Assembly (NCBI GenBank): GCA_964447155.1
Contig: CAYURM010000001.1
Span: 186,001 to 250,000 of the forward strand
DNA length: 64,000 bases
DNA from: SMBSF63 sp034003545
GTDB taxonomy: Bacteria > Chloroflexota > Anaerolineae > Anaerolineales > Anaerolineaceae
Reading direction: 5' to 3'
Part shown: piece by piece, positions 25,591 through 34,200 of the stretch
Numbering within the stretch: the first letter of the stretch is position 1
How the letters are laid out: the number at the start of each line of letters is the position of its first letter
Notes under the pieces: model-generated
Databases searched by the model: none
Seen by the model: the letters and a program-made list of their open reading frames with translations, nothing else
Told to the model about the DNA's origin: nothing
Position numbers and translations under genes: made by a program

Positions 25591-26100
25591 TTATCGCAGC
25601 GGCAGATCGCACCACACCTCACCGGCAAACACCGGCCGGCCCGTGGCGGTTTCAAAGATCTGGTAGGTAACAAAATCATTGGCCGCTGCCTGGCGGCCGG
25701 TGCAGTACAACCGATTGGGATAAGCCGCAAGCACTTCACATTTGTATTCCTTGTTTTTCTCCACCAGGGCGTAATATTCGCCTTCTACCGGTTCCGCCAG
25801 CTCCACCGCGATCAGGAAACGGAAATTCGCCAGCGGACCAGCGGTATAAAACTCAGCCTTGCCGAAATCCGCCTGGAACGTGGCGGTGGGTGTCGGCGTA
25901 ATCGTCGGGGTGGCACTGGGCACCGGCGTTTCTGTGGGGATATCGGTAGGAATTTTCGTCTCGGTGGGTTTGGGCGTCGCCGTAGGCGGTTGAACCGGGA
26001 CAGTGGCCGTCGGCTCTGGTGCAGGCGCACCGCAGGCGGAAAGCAAAACAGCCATGCAAAGCATGGAGAGGGTCAGGATGATATTTTGGCGTCGCGACAT
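25591..26100 (-). CDS. Pro/Thr-rich lipoprotein of unknown function
   Basis: A 169-aa lipoprotein. The signal peptide ends in the lipobox LSAC at about residue 23. A Pro/Thr/Glu linker (about 25-74) leads to a C-terminal domain of about 90 aa with two or three cysteines (EYKCEVLAAYPNRLYCTGRQ, GEVWCDLPLR). AGGTGAAAAA precedes the ATG. It follows the LamG-like lipoproteins by 108 nt and may share their transcript. The family is not recognised. Confidence 0.75.
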   Translation of the reverse strand: MSRRQNIILTLSMLCMAVLLSACGAPAPEPTATVPVQPPTATPKPTETKIPTDIPTETPVPSATPTITPTPTATFQADFGKAEFYTAGPLANFRFLIAVELAEPVEGEYYALVEKNKEYKCEVLAAYPNRLYCTGRQAAANDFVTYQIFETATGRPVFAGEVWCDLPLR

Positions 26101-26208
26101 TTTTTCACCTGTATATTCTTTCTGCGCCCAATTATATCGTGTTTAGAGACAAAAGGGATTGTGAACCAGAGATTGGTCAATCAGGATGGCCGTTTCCTCC
26201 TTCCCGAA

Positions 26209-27102
26209 TCAATAAATCTTCCAAAGTTCCACATTGGTGAACTGACAGTTAATCCCTTTGGGTGTGTAGGAATTGATCGCATAACCAATACCGCCGCTGC
26301 TGAAATAGGTGTCCTTAAAACGCACCACTTCTTCGCCATTCACATAGAAAGCCATTTGCTTGTCATCCAGGATGATCATGATCTCCGCTGAACCAGAAGC
26401 GGCGCCCAGTGATTTTGAATACCTGCCGCCCTTCATTTCAATCACCTTGCCGCCGCGCGAGCGGTAAGTATGCACAATCCCTTCTGTCGAAATCACAGAA
26501 AAGTGATAGTCATCCATTGCCAGACCCGAATACATGAATCCACAGCCGGACGCCGAGGGGTTGGCATCCCCCCGCCAGGCCACATCCGCCCGCAGGACGA
26601 AATCACTGGCCTGGATACCCGACCCGGCGCGCGTCCAGTCATGGGCCTGATTCTTGTAAAGGGAGGTGCTGTAATCATCCAGCTTGATATATTCGCCCTC
26701 CTGGACGCTCACCCGGCGGCTGTCGTACAATTCCTGCACAAGCTGCGCCATGGCGGCTTCGTCCGTCTCGGAGCTGTCAGCAGGCGGCGCTTCCACCGTC
26801 GGCTGTTCGGGCGCAGGCGGATCCGCCGTGGGCGGCTCAGGCGTGGGTTGTGCAGGCGCAGGTTGGGCAGCCACGGTCAATTGCACCTGCGCATCCACCG
26901 TGGCCTGAAGGTCCACCAGCGGCTGTGTGGGCTGAAAGGGTGCAGCAGCCTGCTGGGCGGTTTTGGTCTCGGCAATCGCCGCGCCCATGGTCGCTTCCAA
27001 ATTTGGGGTAGGCGTAGCTGCCCCCCCCGCCCCACAGGCGAGGACAAAAACAAGCGCCGCAATCAACACAAACCATTGGATGGATTGCATTTTCTTCATC
27101 AT
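26209..27102 (-). CDS. lipoprotein with LamG/DUF1080-like C-terminal domain (paralog 1)
   Basis: A 297-aa lipoprotein with signal peptide, lipobox VLAC and the repeated linker motif ATPTPNLEATMGAAIAETK. A Pro/Ala-rich spacer follows, then a concanavalin-like domain (about 140-297) with GCGFMYSGL, GIVHTYRSRGGKV and NGEEVVRFKDTYF. Such domains often bind or recognise sugars. GGGAGG lies 3 nt before the first ATG and 6 nt before the second; the latter may be the real start. It is paralogous to the gene 19 nt upstream. Confidence 0.8.
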   Translation of the reverse strand: MMKKMQSIQWFVLIAALVFVLACGAGGAATPTPNLEATMGAAIAETKTAQQAAAPFQPTQPLVDLQATVDAQVQLTVAAQPAPAQPTPEPPTADPPAPEQPTVEAPPADSSETDEAAMAQLVQELYDSRRVSVQEGEYIKLDDYSTSLYKNQAHDWTRAGSGIQASDFVLRADVAWRGDANPSASGCGFMYSGLAMDDYHFSVISTEGIVHTYRSRGGKVIEMKGGRYSKSLGAASGSAEIMIILDDKQMAFYVNGEEVVRFKDTYFSSGGIGYAINSYTPKGINCQFTNVELWKIY

Positions 27103-27121
27103 TTTCCTCCCAATTTAACGC

Positions 27122-28018
27122 TTAGCGCAATTCCCAGAAATCAATCTGATCCATCTTGCAGTGCATCGATTCTACCGAGTTTCCATAAAATACCGATGGG
27201 CCAACCTTTCCGGTAGCAATGTAGGGATCTTTGAAACGCACGACCTGCATGTTATTGATGAAAACTGAATAGAGATCATCTTCTACGACAATGACCATCT
27301 CAGCCTCGCCAGAAAGTGCACCCAGACCGCCAGGGTAATGCCCGCCTTGCATCTCAATATTCTCGCTGCCGCGCTGGCGGTAGGTATGCACCGTGCCTTC
27401 CAGGTCCAGATGAGTGGCGTGCCAGTCATTATCACCGGATAATCCCCAAATAAAACCGCAGCCCAAATCTTCCGGATCCCCGCTGTTGGGTGCCCGCCAG
27501 GTGATGGTGGTACGGATCACAAAGCTGTCATAATCCTGGTTGTCTGTATCCCAATAACTGAAGGAATACTCGTCTGACGGGTCCGTATCCCGTTTATCAA
27601 GGGAACCAAAATCATGGTAAACCCCTTCCGACGACCACAGATTAGACTTGGAGACCATATTGTTAACAAAGTCATACATCGGCCGGGCTTGCTGGGTGGC
27701 GGCCATATCCCCGGAGGGCTGTACCGGTTCGGGTTGCGCTGGTACTTCAACCGTAGGCTGTGCGGGAACAGGTTGGGCAGCCTGCTGGGCAGCCATCGTC
27801 AACTGCACCTGGGCATCCACCGTGGCCTGAAGGTCCACATGAGGCTGCTCAGGCTGGGTGGGTGGCGCGGCGGCCTGCTGGGCGGCTTTGGTCTCGGCAA
27901 CGGCTGCCCCCATCGTGGCTTCCAAATTCGGGGTGGGTGTGACCGCAGCCCCTGGCCCGCAGGCGAGAACCCAAACAATCATAACCAACAATATGGCTAC
28001 ACGAAGTTTAGCTTTCAT
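27122..28018 (-). CDS. lipoprotein with LamG/DUF1080-like C-terminal domain (paralog 2)
   Basis: A 298-aa lipoprotein: lipobox VLAC, TPTPNLEATMGAAVAETK linker, a Gln/Pro/Ala-rich spacer (about 45-105) and a C-terminal concanavalin-like domain with GCGFIWGLSGDN, GTVHTYRQRGSENIEMQGG and MQVVRFKDPY. It aligns over its whole length with the next gene (26209-27102), so the pair is a tandem duplication that has diverged. It starts 28 nt after the nadD stop and is probably in the obg-nadD transcript. Confidence 0.8.
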   Translation of the reverse strand: MKAKLRVAILLVMIVWVLACGPGAAVTPTPNLEATMGAAVAETKAAQQAAAPPTQPEQPHVDLQATVDAQVQLTMAAQQAAQPVPAQPTVEVPAQPEPVQPSGDMAATQQARPMYDFVNNMVSKSNLWSSEGVYHDFGSLDKRDTDPSDEYSFSYWDTDNQDYDSFVIRTTITWRAPNSGDPEDLGCGFIWGLSGDNDWHATHLDLEGTVHTYRQRGSENIEMQGGHYPGGLGALSGEAEMVIVVEDDLYSVFINNMQVVRFKDPYIATGKVGPSVFYGNSVESMHCKMDQIDFWELR

Positions 28019-28046
28019 CCCAACCTCCCTTTTCTAAAAAAGACAT

Positions 28047-28676
28047 CTAAGTCCGCTGGCGATAATACTCCCTGGATTGGATCAACTCATAAACTGCTGG
28101 CAGCAGATAATACTGGTAGGTTTCTTCCTTGCTGATGCGCTGGCGCACCTGACTCGAGGAAATTTCCAGCAAGGGTGCTTCCACAAAAGTGACCTTGGCA
28201 CGGATTCCGGGCAGAGCTGCTTCGAGTGCCTGCATATCGACCGCCTTGCCTGGACGGCGCATCACCCCGATCCCCGCCACCTCATCCACCAATGCCTGCG
28301 GCTGGTACCAGGTGGGCAGGTCATGCAGGGAGTCTTCACCAATCAGGTAGATCAAATCAACCTGCGGGTATTGCGCGCGCAAGAGGCGCATCGTGTCGAC
28401 AGCATAGTATGGCCCTTCCCGCTCAATATCCACGGTAGACAGGGTAAATGCAGGCTCATCCCGAATAGCAGCCTGGACAAGCGCCAGCCGCTGCGCTGTA
28501 GCGCTGACCGTTTTATTTCGTTTATGAGGAGGAACCGAGGTAAGCACCCAGAGAATACGATCAAGTTTGAGCTGCGAACGCGCCTCAGCAGCCAGGATCA
28601 TGTGACCGATATGAGGCGGGTCAAATGTACCGCCGAAAACGCCGATTCGAGTGTGTCTTGTTTGCTGTTTCGCCAT
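28047..28676 (-). CDS. nadD: nicotinate-nucleotide adenylyltransferase
   Basis: A 209-aa enzyme that joins ATP and nicotinate mononucleotide to give deamido-NAD. Motifs are GVFGGTFDPPHIGH (nucleotide-binding), VPPHK and LLEISSSQVRQRI (ISSTxIR-like). The ATG at 28676 shares one base with the obg stop (TGATG), favouring coupling. An alternative ATG lies four codons upstream. The obg-nadD order is common in bacteria. Confidence 0.94.
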   Translation of the reverse strand: MAKQQTRHTRIGVFGGTFDPPHIGHMILAAEARSQLKLDRILWVLTSVPPHKRNKTVSATAQRLALVQAAIRDEPAFTLSTVDIEREGPYYAVDTMRLLRAQYPQVDLIYLIGEDSLHDLPTWYQPQALVDEVAGIGVMRRPGKAVDMQALEAALPGIRAKVTFVEAPLLEISSSQVRQRISKEETYQYYLLPAVYELIQSREYYRQRT

Positions 28677-29938
28677 CAATCCTGCCATACCAGTTCATAT
28701 TCACCAATATACACCGTGTCTCCAGCCGCGACCCCCAGATCCTCTAATTCCTTCTCAATGCCGAGCACGCTCAGCAGACGCTGGAAACGGCGCACTGAGC
28801 CGTCATATTCCCAGTAGGTCATCGCGGCGGCACGTTCAATGGCTGCCCCCGTCACACGGAAGCCAGCCTCAACCGGCTTGATACGGAAGTCCCGCGGGTC
28901 TTCGCCGGGGCTGTAAACCGGCAGCTCACTGGTCAAAGTTTCCGGCGCAGGTGCAAATTTCAACAACTCCGCAGCGCGGTATAGCAAAGGCCGCACATTG
29001 TCATGGGTCAAGGCTGAAATCGCCATGATCTCATATCCTTTGGCCTCAATCGCGTCCCTGACCTGCGGCCATTTCTCCTGTACGTCAGGCATATCCATTT
29101 TGTTAAAAGCGACAATCTGTGGTTTCTCACCCAGCTCACTGTCAAACAAGGCCATTTCAGCATTGATCTGCATGAAATCCAGCACCGGATCCTCGGAATG
29201 ACCATCCAGCAGGTGGATCAACACGCGGGTGCGTTGAATATGGCGCAGGAAAGCATCGCCCAGCCCCACACCCTGATGTGCGCCTTCAATTAAACCGGGA
29301 ATATCAGCCAGAACGAGGGTATTATTAATATCCAGTTCCGCCACACCCAGATTGGGTTCGATCGTCGTAAAGGGATAACCAGCGATCTTGGGCCGGGCAT
29401 TGGTCACAGAAGCCAGAAAACTGGACTTGCCTGCATTGGGCACACCCACCAGGGCAATATCCGCAATCAGCTTCAATTCCAGCCGCAGATTCATTTCCTG
29501 TCCGGGTTCGCCGCGCTCTCCGGTACGGGGGGCCTGGTTGCGCGAACTGGCAAAATGCTGATTACCCCGTCCGCCGCGGCCTCCGCGAAGTACTACCAGG
29601 CGCTGATCCGGTTCCACCATGTCGCCAAGAATTTGATTCGTATCGGCATTGTAGATCACGGTTCCGGGAGGAACCTGGATCACCAGCGGTTCAGCCGAGC
29701 GTCCAGTCATATTCTTCTTCATCCCGTTGCGGCCATCGTCTGCAATAAAGTTTTCCTTCCTGTGAAATTTGGACAAGGTGTTAAGAGTGGTCACCACCTG
29801 AAATACAATATCACCGCCGCGTCCGCCATCGCCCCCATCCGGGCCGCCCCGCGGGACATATTTTTCACGCAAAAAATGAACAGCGCCATCGCCGCCCTTG
29901 CCAGAGCGCACGTAAATTTCAATCTCATCTATAAACAT
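28676..29938 (-). CDS. obg: Obg/CgtA GTPase
   Basis: A 420-aa ribosome-assembly and stress GTPase. The glycine-rich Obg fold is at the N-terminus (RSGKGGDGAVHFLREKY, GGDGGRGGD). The G domain has GVPNAGKSSF, DIPGLIEGAHQG and FNKMDM. An extra C-terminal OCT domain (about 335-420: FRIKPVEAGFRVTGAAIERA) is the form seen in Gram-positives and Chloroflexota. A TATAAT at 29985-29980 is a likely -10 for the obg operon. Confidence 0.96.
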   Translation of the reverse strand: MFIDEIEIYVRSGKGGDGAVHFLREKYVPRGGPDGGDGGRGGDIVFQVVTTLNTLSKFHRKENFIADDGRNGMKKNMTGRSAEPLVIQVPPGTVIYNADTNQILGDMVEPDQRLVVLRGGRGGRGNQHFASSRNQAPRTGERGEPGQEMNLRLELKLIADIALVGVPNAGKSSFLASVTNARPKIAGYPFTTIEPNLGVAELDINNTLVLADIPGLIEGAHQGVGLGDAFLRHIQRTRVLIHLLDGHSEDPVLDFMQINAEMALFDSELGEKPQIVAFNKMDMPDVQEKWPQVRDAIEAKGYEIMAISALTHDNVRPLLYRAAELLKFAPAPETLTSELPVYSPGEDPRDFRIKPVEAGFRVTGAAIERAAAMTYWEYDGSVRRFQRLLSVLGIEKELEDLGVAAGDTVYIGEYELVWQD

Positions 29939-30242
29939 AGTACTTTCCCGTCCTGTTGTATCGGTTGTCGCTAATGTTAATTATACTTGTTTGTCGAGGC
30001 GTGAGTATACCAGATGTTAGCGGCGAAGAGGAATCGGTTTCTTTCCCCTTCCCGTCAAAATCCTCCCGGGTAGCGTGCGTTCGCTTTTGAACGCACACCC
30101 AAAGAAAGAATTTGCTTTTTCCTTCAAGATCACCATGAAAATGGTACATTATCCTGTCTTACCCAATCAGGTATAGTATCTCCAACCACACCAGTCACCA
30201 GGCTCCACTTCGGTTTCCCTCTCGATATTCAGGAAACAAAAA
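29939..30242. other. non-coding spacer upstream of obg
   Basis: It holds the probable obg -10 (TATAAT, minus strand 29985-29980) and a hairpin GTGCGTTC/GAACGCAC (30075-30082 with 30089-30096). No gene is seen. Confidence 0.5.
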
Positions 30243-30268
30243 GACCGTGGAAAAAATCTTCCACGGTC
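30243..30268 (-). terminator. terminator of the COG2403 gene
   Basis: A perfect 10-bp stem, GACCGTGGAA (30243-30252) with TTCCACGGTC (30259-30268). On the minus strand it is followed by TTTTTGTTT. A textbook rho-independent terminator, 57 nt past the stop. Confidence 0.9.
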
Positions 30269-30324
30269 CTGATTCTGAAACAAGGTGTTTCGGACGGGTT
30301 TATAACCTGTCCCGACAAAAAATC

Positions 30325-31644
30325 CTACTTCCCGAATTTGGCCTTAAGCAAATCTTCCAGGGTGGGTACACCGATCTCCTGCAGTTCGTAGCGCACGCGC
30401 TGCATCGGTTTGTTGACCTTGACCACGCGGGTCAGGTCAATCGGCGTGCCGGAGATGACGATATCAACGTCAGCGTTTTCGATGGTCTTTTCAAGGTCGC
30501 GCATCTGCTTGTCGCCATACCCCATTGCCGGCAGCAGGGTGCCGATCTCGGGATATTTCTCGTAAGTGTCAACGATGGTGCCCACAGCAAACGGGCGCGG
30601 GTCAACAATCTCGCCTGCGCCAAAACGCTGGGCAGCCACCGTGGCAGCACCGTACTTCATCCCCCCATGCGTCAGGGTCGGTCCATCCTCGACCACCAGC
30701 ACCCGCTTGCCACGGATCGCTTCAGGATCATCCACGAACAGCGGGGAAGCTGCTTCAATGATGACCGCATCCGGATTAAGTGCATGCAGGTTATCACGGA
30801 CGGTCAACACATCGGCATAATCGGCGGTATCGATTTTATTGATCACAAAGGCATCCGCCATGCGCACATTCGTCTCGCCGGGATAATAGCTCTTTTCATG
30901 TCCCGGGCGGTGCGGGTCGGCAACGACAATGGTATAGTCTGCTTTGTAGAACGAGAAGTCGTTGTTGCCGCCATCCCACAGGATGATATCAACTTCTTTC
31001 TCTGCCTGGCGCAGAATGGCTTCATAATCAACGCCAGCGTAGACGATCACTCCGTTGTCAATATGGGGTTCGTATTCTTCACGTTCTTCGATGGTACATT
31101 CGTGTTTGTCCAGATCAGCATACGTTTCAAAGCGCTGCACGGCCTGTTTGGCAAGATCCCCATAGGGCATGGGATGGCGGATAGCGGCGACTTTGTAACC
31201 CATATCACGGAGAATTAAGGACACGCGCCGGGTAGTCTGGCTTTTACCGCAGCCGGTGCGCACTGCGCAAACGGCAATCACTGGCTTGGTGGATTTCACC
31301 TGTGTGGCAGCAACACCCATCAAACAAAAATCTGGGCCGAGGGCATTTACCAAAGCAGCCTTGGACATGACGTAATCATAGGGAAGGTCACTGTATGAGA
31401 AAACCACCTGGTCAACCTTCAAATCCTTGATCAAGCGCACAAGTTCGCTTTCCGGGTAGATGTTGATCCCATCGGGATAAAGAGAACCAGCCAGCACCGC
31501 AGGATACTTCCGATCATCAATGTTCGGAATCTGCGTTGCTGTAAATGCAACAACTTCATAATCCTTGTTATCTCTGAAAAAAGTGTTGAAATTGTGAAAA
31601 TCGCGCCCTGCAGCGCCCATAATAAGTGTTCGTACTGGTGCCAT
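30325..31644 (-). CDS. COG2403 P-loop protein, cyclic 2,3-diphosphoglycerate synthetase-like
   Basis: A 439-aa protein. An N-terminal Rossmann-like part (MAPVRTLIMGAAGRDFHNFN) is followed by a P-loop AVRTGCGKSQTTR (about 138-150), DIILWDGGNNDFSFY and AFVINKID, the last like a GTPase guanine motif. The family includes the archaeal enzyme that makes cyclic 2,3-diphosphoglycerate, and bacterial members often carry that name. The bacterial reaction is not proven to my knowledge. The ATG at 31644 is preferred, with AAGGAG about 11 nt upstream; the longer reading has no Shine-Dalgarno support. Nearby pgk and gap fit a link to glycerate phosphates, but that is inference. Confidence 0.7.
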   Translation of the reverse strand: MAPVRTLIMGAAGRDFHNFNTFFRDNKDYEVVAFTATQIPNIDDRKYPAVLAGSLYPDGINIYPESELVRLIKDLKVDQVVFSYSDLPYDYVMSKAALVNALGPDFCLMGVAATQVKSTKPVIAVCAVRTGCGKSQTTRRVSLILRDMGYKVAAIRHPMPYGDLAKQAVQRFETYADLDKHECTIEEREEYEPHIDNGVIVYAGVDYEAILRQAEKEVDIILWDGGNNDFSFYKADYTIVVADPHRPGHEKSYYPGETNVRMADAFVINKIDTADYADVLTVRDNLHALNPDAVIIEAASPLFVDDPEAIRGKRVLVVEDGPTLTHGGMKYGAATVAAQRFGAGEIVDPRPFAVGTIVDTYEKYPEIGTLLPAMGYGDKQMRDLEKTIENADVDIVISGTPIDLTRVVKVNKPMQRVRYELQEIGVPTLEDLLKAKFGK

Positions 31645-31725
31645 GGTTATCCGTACTCCTTCTGTTCGAAAAAACAGGACCAAGTTTTTTCACTCCCGAC
31701 ACACGCCGGAAGGATCCTACAAAAT

Positions 31726-33483
31726 CTACATCACGTCCGGGGATTGAATGCCCAAAAAGGCGAGGCTGTTCGCAATCGCAACGCGGGCAGCGGCAACGAT
31801 GCGCAAACGATGGCTGCGCATCGGTTCATCAGCCTTCAACACCGGGCAGGTGTTGTAGAAATTACTAAATCCTTTTGCCAGTTCATAGGCATGGGTGGCA
31901 ACATACAACGGTTTCAACTCGCGGGATGCCCGCTCCACTTCATTCGGCAGGCGCGAGATCAAATCAATCAAATGAACTTCTGCTTCTTCCAGCGCATAGT
32001 TCAGCGGAGCAGAAGCCGGTAAACCGCCATCCAGCTTGCGCAGAATGCTGTTGCAGCGCACTGCTGCATACTGAATATAAGGGGCAGCCTGACCATTGAA
32101 GTCGAGGGCGGTTTCCCAATCGAAGGTAACAATTTTGGTATTATCGCGGGAGAGCATCGAATATTTTAATGCGCCCAAAGCCACCGCCTGCGCCACTTCC
32201 TGCTGCTGCACCGGGGTCAGGTCGGGATTTTTTTCCTGCACGATCGTCAGTGTGCGGGCAACGGCTTCCTTGAGCAAGTCCTCCAGCAGGACAACCGTGC
32301 CATCCCGTGAAGACATGGTCACATTCCCCGGCAGGTTAACGATCTCGTAAGCCAGGTGCTGGCAATCCTCGGCCCATTCGTAGCCCAGCAGCTCAAGCGT
32401 CTTGAAGATTTGCTTCATGTACAATGACTGGCGTACGTCAATCACATATACGGAGCGGTCCAGGCCGTATTGTTCAAATTTATCAATCGCCAACGCCAGG
32501 TCTTTGGTGGCGTACAGTGAGGTGCCGTCAGAACGCAGCACAACCAGCACACGATAAACTTCCTCGGTGCCAAGAATTTCATCCAACGGCACGATCACCG
32601 CCCCTTCCGGGCGTTCATCCCGGGCAAGGCCCTTCTCAATCAGAAGATCGACGATTTCCTTGCCGGAGTCTTCCACATCGCTCTCGTAATAAAAGTGATC
32701 AAAATGCACACCCAGCAAGTCATAGATTTGCTGGAAGCCCTCCATCGACCACTCGCGGGTTATCTCCCACAGCTCGACAATATCCTCTTCCTTGCGATCC
32801 CAGCGGGCAAACAAGGCGCGCACCTGCTCTTCCACCGCAGGGTCCTGATACAGGCGGTCTGCTTCGGAATAGATATCCCCCATCCAGCGGATCTTCTCAT
32901 CGCCAGGAACTTCACCGTCATGATTTTCGAGGTAGTTCCATAGCCATTTGATCACATGCAGGCCAATATCGCCGATGTAATTGGTGCGCACAACGGTATT
33001 ACCGCCGCCTTCCAGCAGGTTGCAAACGGCATCCCCAAGAATCACGTTACGTAAATGACCAACGTGAAAAGCCTTATGCGTATTTGGCTGGGAAAATTCC
33101 ACCATCACCTTCTCTCCGGTAGAGGGATTCTCCCCAAAATTTTCTCCCTGTTCCAGAACAGTATCCAGTACGCGCTGGGCATAGGCAGGTGTCGAGAAAT
33201 ACAGATTCAGGTAACCACGTACAGCTTCCAGCCGGTCAAAGCCGGCTGGCTGGCCGAGATGAGCCGCTGCCCCTTCGGCAAGTTCCTGGGCGCGAGCCGC
33301 CACATTCACCTTCTGGCCCTTCTCCTTTGCGTCTGCAGCAGCCAGTTGGAAAAATGAGGTCGAGATGCCCCAATGCGCGTTAAAGGGAATCCACTTCCAA
33401 AGCAAAGGAAGATCGGGAAGCCCTTGCGCAAGGCAATACGCTTTAATCTGCTGCGCAATGATTTCTTGTTCTTGTTCAAACAT
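31726..33483 (-). CDS. argS: arginyl-tRNA synthetase
   Basis: A 585-aa class I synthetase charging tRNA-Arg. It has the Add1-like N-terminal region, the HIGH motif as HVGH within NTHKAFHVGHLRN (about 136-148), and MSSRDGTVV in place of KMSKS, a form usual in many ArgRS. The C-terminal DALR domain includes AAVRCNSILRK and ends with a short tail. The 5' leader is about 115-120 nt and structured. Confidence 0.96.
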   Translation of the reverse strand: MFEQEQEIIAQQIKAYCLAQGLPDLPLLWKWIPFNAHWGISTSFFQLAAADAKEKGQKVNVAARAQELAEGAAAHLGQPAGFDRLEAVRGYLNLYFSTPAYAQRVLDTVLEQGENFGENPSTGEKVMVEFSQPNTHKAFHVGHLRNVILGDAVCNLLEGGGNTVVRTNYIGDIGLHVIKWLWNYLENHDGEVPGDEKIRWMGDIYSEADRLYQDPAVEEQVRALFARWDRKEEDIVELWEITREWSMEGFQQIYDLLGVHFDHFYYESDVEDSGKEIVDLLIEKGLARDERPEGAVIVPLDEILGTEEVYRVLVVLRSDGTSLYATKDLALAIDKFEQYGLDRSVYVIDVRQSLYMKQIFKTLELLGYEWAEDCQHLAYEIVNLPGNVTMSSRDGTVVLLEDLLKEAVARTLTIVQEKNPDLTPVQQQEVAQAVALGALKYSMLSRDNTKIVTFDWETALDFNGQAAPYIQYAAVRCNSILRKLDGGLPASAPLNYALEEAEVHLIDLISRLPNEVERASRELKPLYVATHAYELAKGFSNFYNTCPVLKADEPMRSHRLRIVAAARVAIANSLAFLGIQSPDVM

Positions 33484-33511
33484 ATTTTTAGTCCAATGGT
33501 TGAATTTAAGA

Positions 33512-33613
33512 TAAAAACCGTCAGATAGAATGGATTACTCGAAACACTGAGTTCATCATTCGGTACCATTGAACATAGTCCCAGTCCAACAGACTCTGAC
33601 GAGAGGATTATAA
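33512..33613 (-). promoter_or_regulatory. argS promoter and structured leader
   Basis: TATAAT (33612-33607, minus) gives a start near 33600. The RNA would begin with CGTCAGA-type sequence (33601-33595) that can pair with TCTGACG at 33525-33519, which is followed by GTTTTTA. The intervening sequence contains TGGTACCG (33568-33561), part of the T-box core, but the leader is too short for a normal stem I. Attenuation is possible, not shown. Confidence 0.35.
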
Positions 33614-33632
33614 CATATGCACATATGCCGAA

Positions 33633-33653
33633 GCGGGAGTTGCACACTCCCGC
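33633..33653 (-). terminator. hairpin between rpsT and argS
   Basis: GCGGGAGT (33633-33640) and ACTCCCGC (33646-33653) form a perfect 8-bp stem with a 5-nt loop. No T-run follows, so it may be a weak terminator or an operator above the argS promoter. Confidence 0.4.
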
Positions 33654-33739
33654 ATCCTTAATCTGACCACCTTCCCAAAATAAAAAGGGCGGATCAGATT
33701 TCCATTCGCAATCAAATCCTGCGATTTAATTTTGAAAGA

Positions 33740-34003
33740 TTATTCCATTGAAGCAAGCCGCTTCATCAAACGACTTTTGCGGCGGGCAGCGTTGTTTTTA
33801 TGAATAACGCCTTTTTGCGCAGCTTTATCCAGGGCCTTAAGCGCCTCGAAAGTTGCCGTTTCAGCAGCGGCCTTGTCGCCAGCTTCCATCGCAGCCAGTG
33901 CCTTGCGCACAAAAGTGCGCGCCCCGCCGCGATAGGTGCGGTTAAGAAGGCGATGCTTCTCGTTTTGACGATTTCGTTTCATTGCAGACTTAATGTTTGC
34001 CAA
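33740..34003 (-). CDS. rpsT: 30S ribosomal protein S20 (TTG start)
   Basis: An 87-aa protein with the S20 pattern ANIKSAMKRNRQNEKHRLLN and a C-terminal HKNNAARRKSRL. The start is TTG at 34003, 7 nt after GGAGG. The in-frame ATG further upstream lies before the Shine-Dalgarno site and would add a non-homologous N-terminus. A TTG start is also known for S20 in E. coli. It binds 16S rRNA. Confidence 0.95.
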   Translation of the reverse strand: MANIKSAMKRNRQNEKHRLLNRTYRGGARTFVRKALAAMEAGDKAAAETATFEALKALDKAAQKGVIHKNNAARRKSRLMKRLASME

Positions 34004-34133
34004 GATACTTCCTCCGATATACAATTAATCTATTCAAACGCAGTCAAGAATTTTACCTGATTGGCCTGAGTTTGTCCAGTTCCACAAGAAGCAATTTTAT
34101 CAGCTTTGTGGAGATTTAGGGAAAAGAATTCAA

Positions 34134-34192
34134 TATTTGTAATGGCGAGACATTCAGCAAAAAAATGAACATCGTGCCCCGCCACTACAAAT
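34134..34192. repeat. ATTTGTA/TACAAAT palindromic repeat
   Basis: ATTTGTAATGGCGAGACATT on the left and its near-complement ATCGTGCCCCGCCACTACAAAT on the right form an imperfect inverted repeat. It is similar to the ATTGTAGT elements at 24359 and 61730 and lies just behind the pgk stop. Confidence 0.5.
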
Positions 34193-34200
34193 ACTGTTTA

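Noticed and set aside
30247..31218. Plus-strand 323-codon frame opposite the COG2403 gene
   Set aside because: It is a shadow of a well-conserved P-loop gene and begins inside that gene's terminator.
33561..33568. TGGTACCG in the argS leader as proof of a T-box
   Set aside because: Only 8 nt match the core and there is no room for a normal stem I; it is kept only as a low-interest observation.
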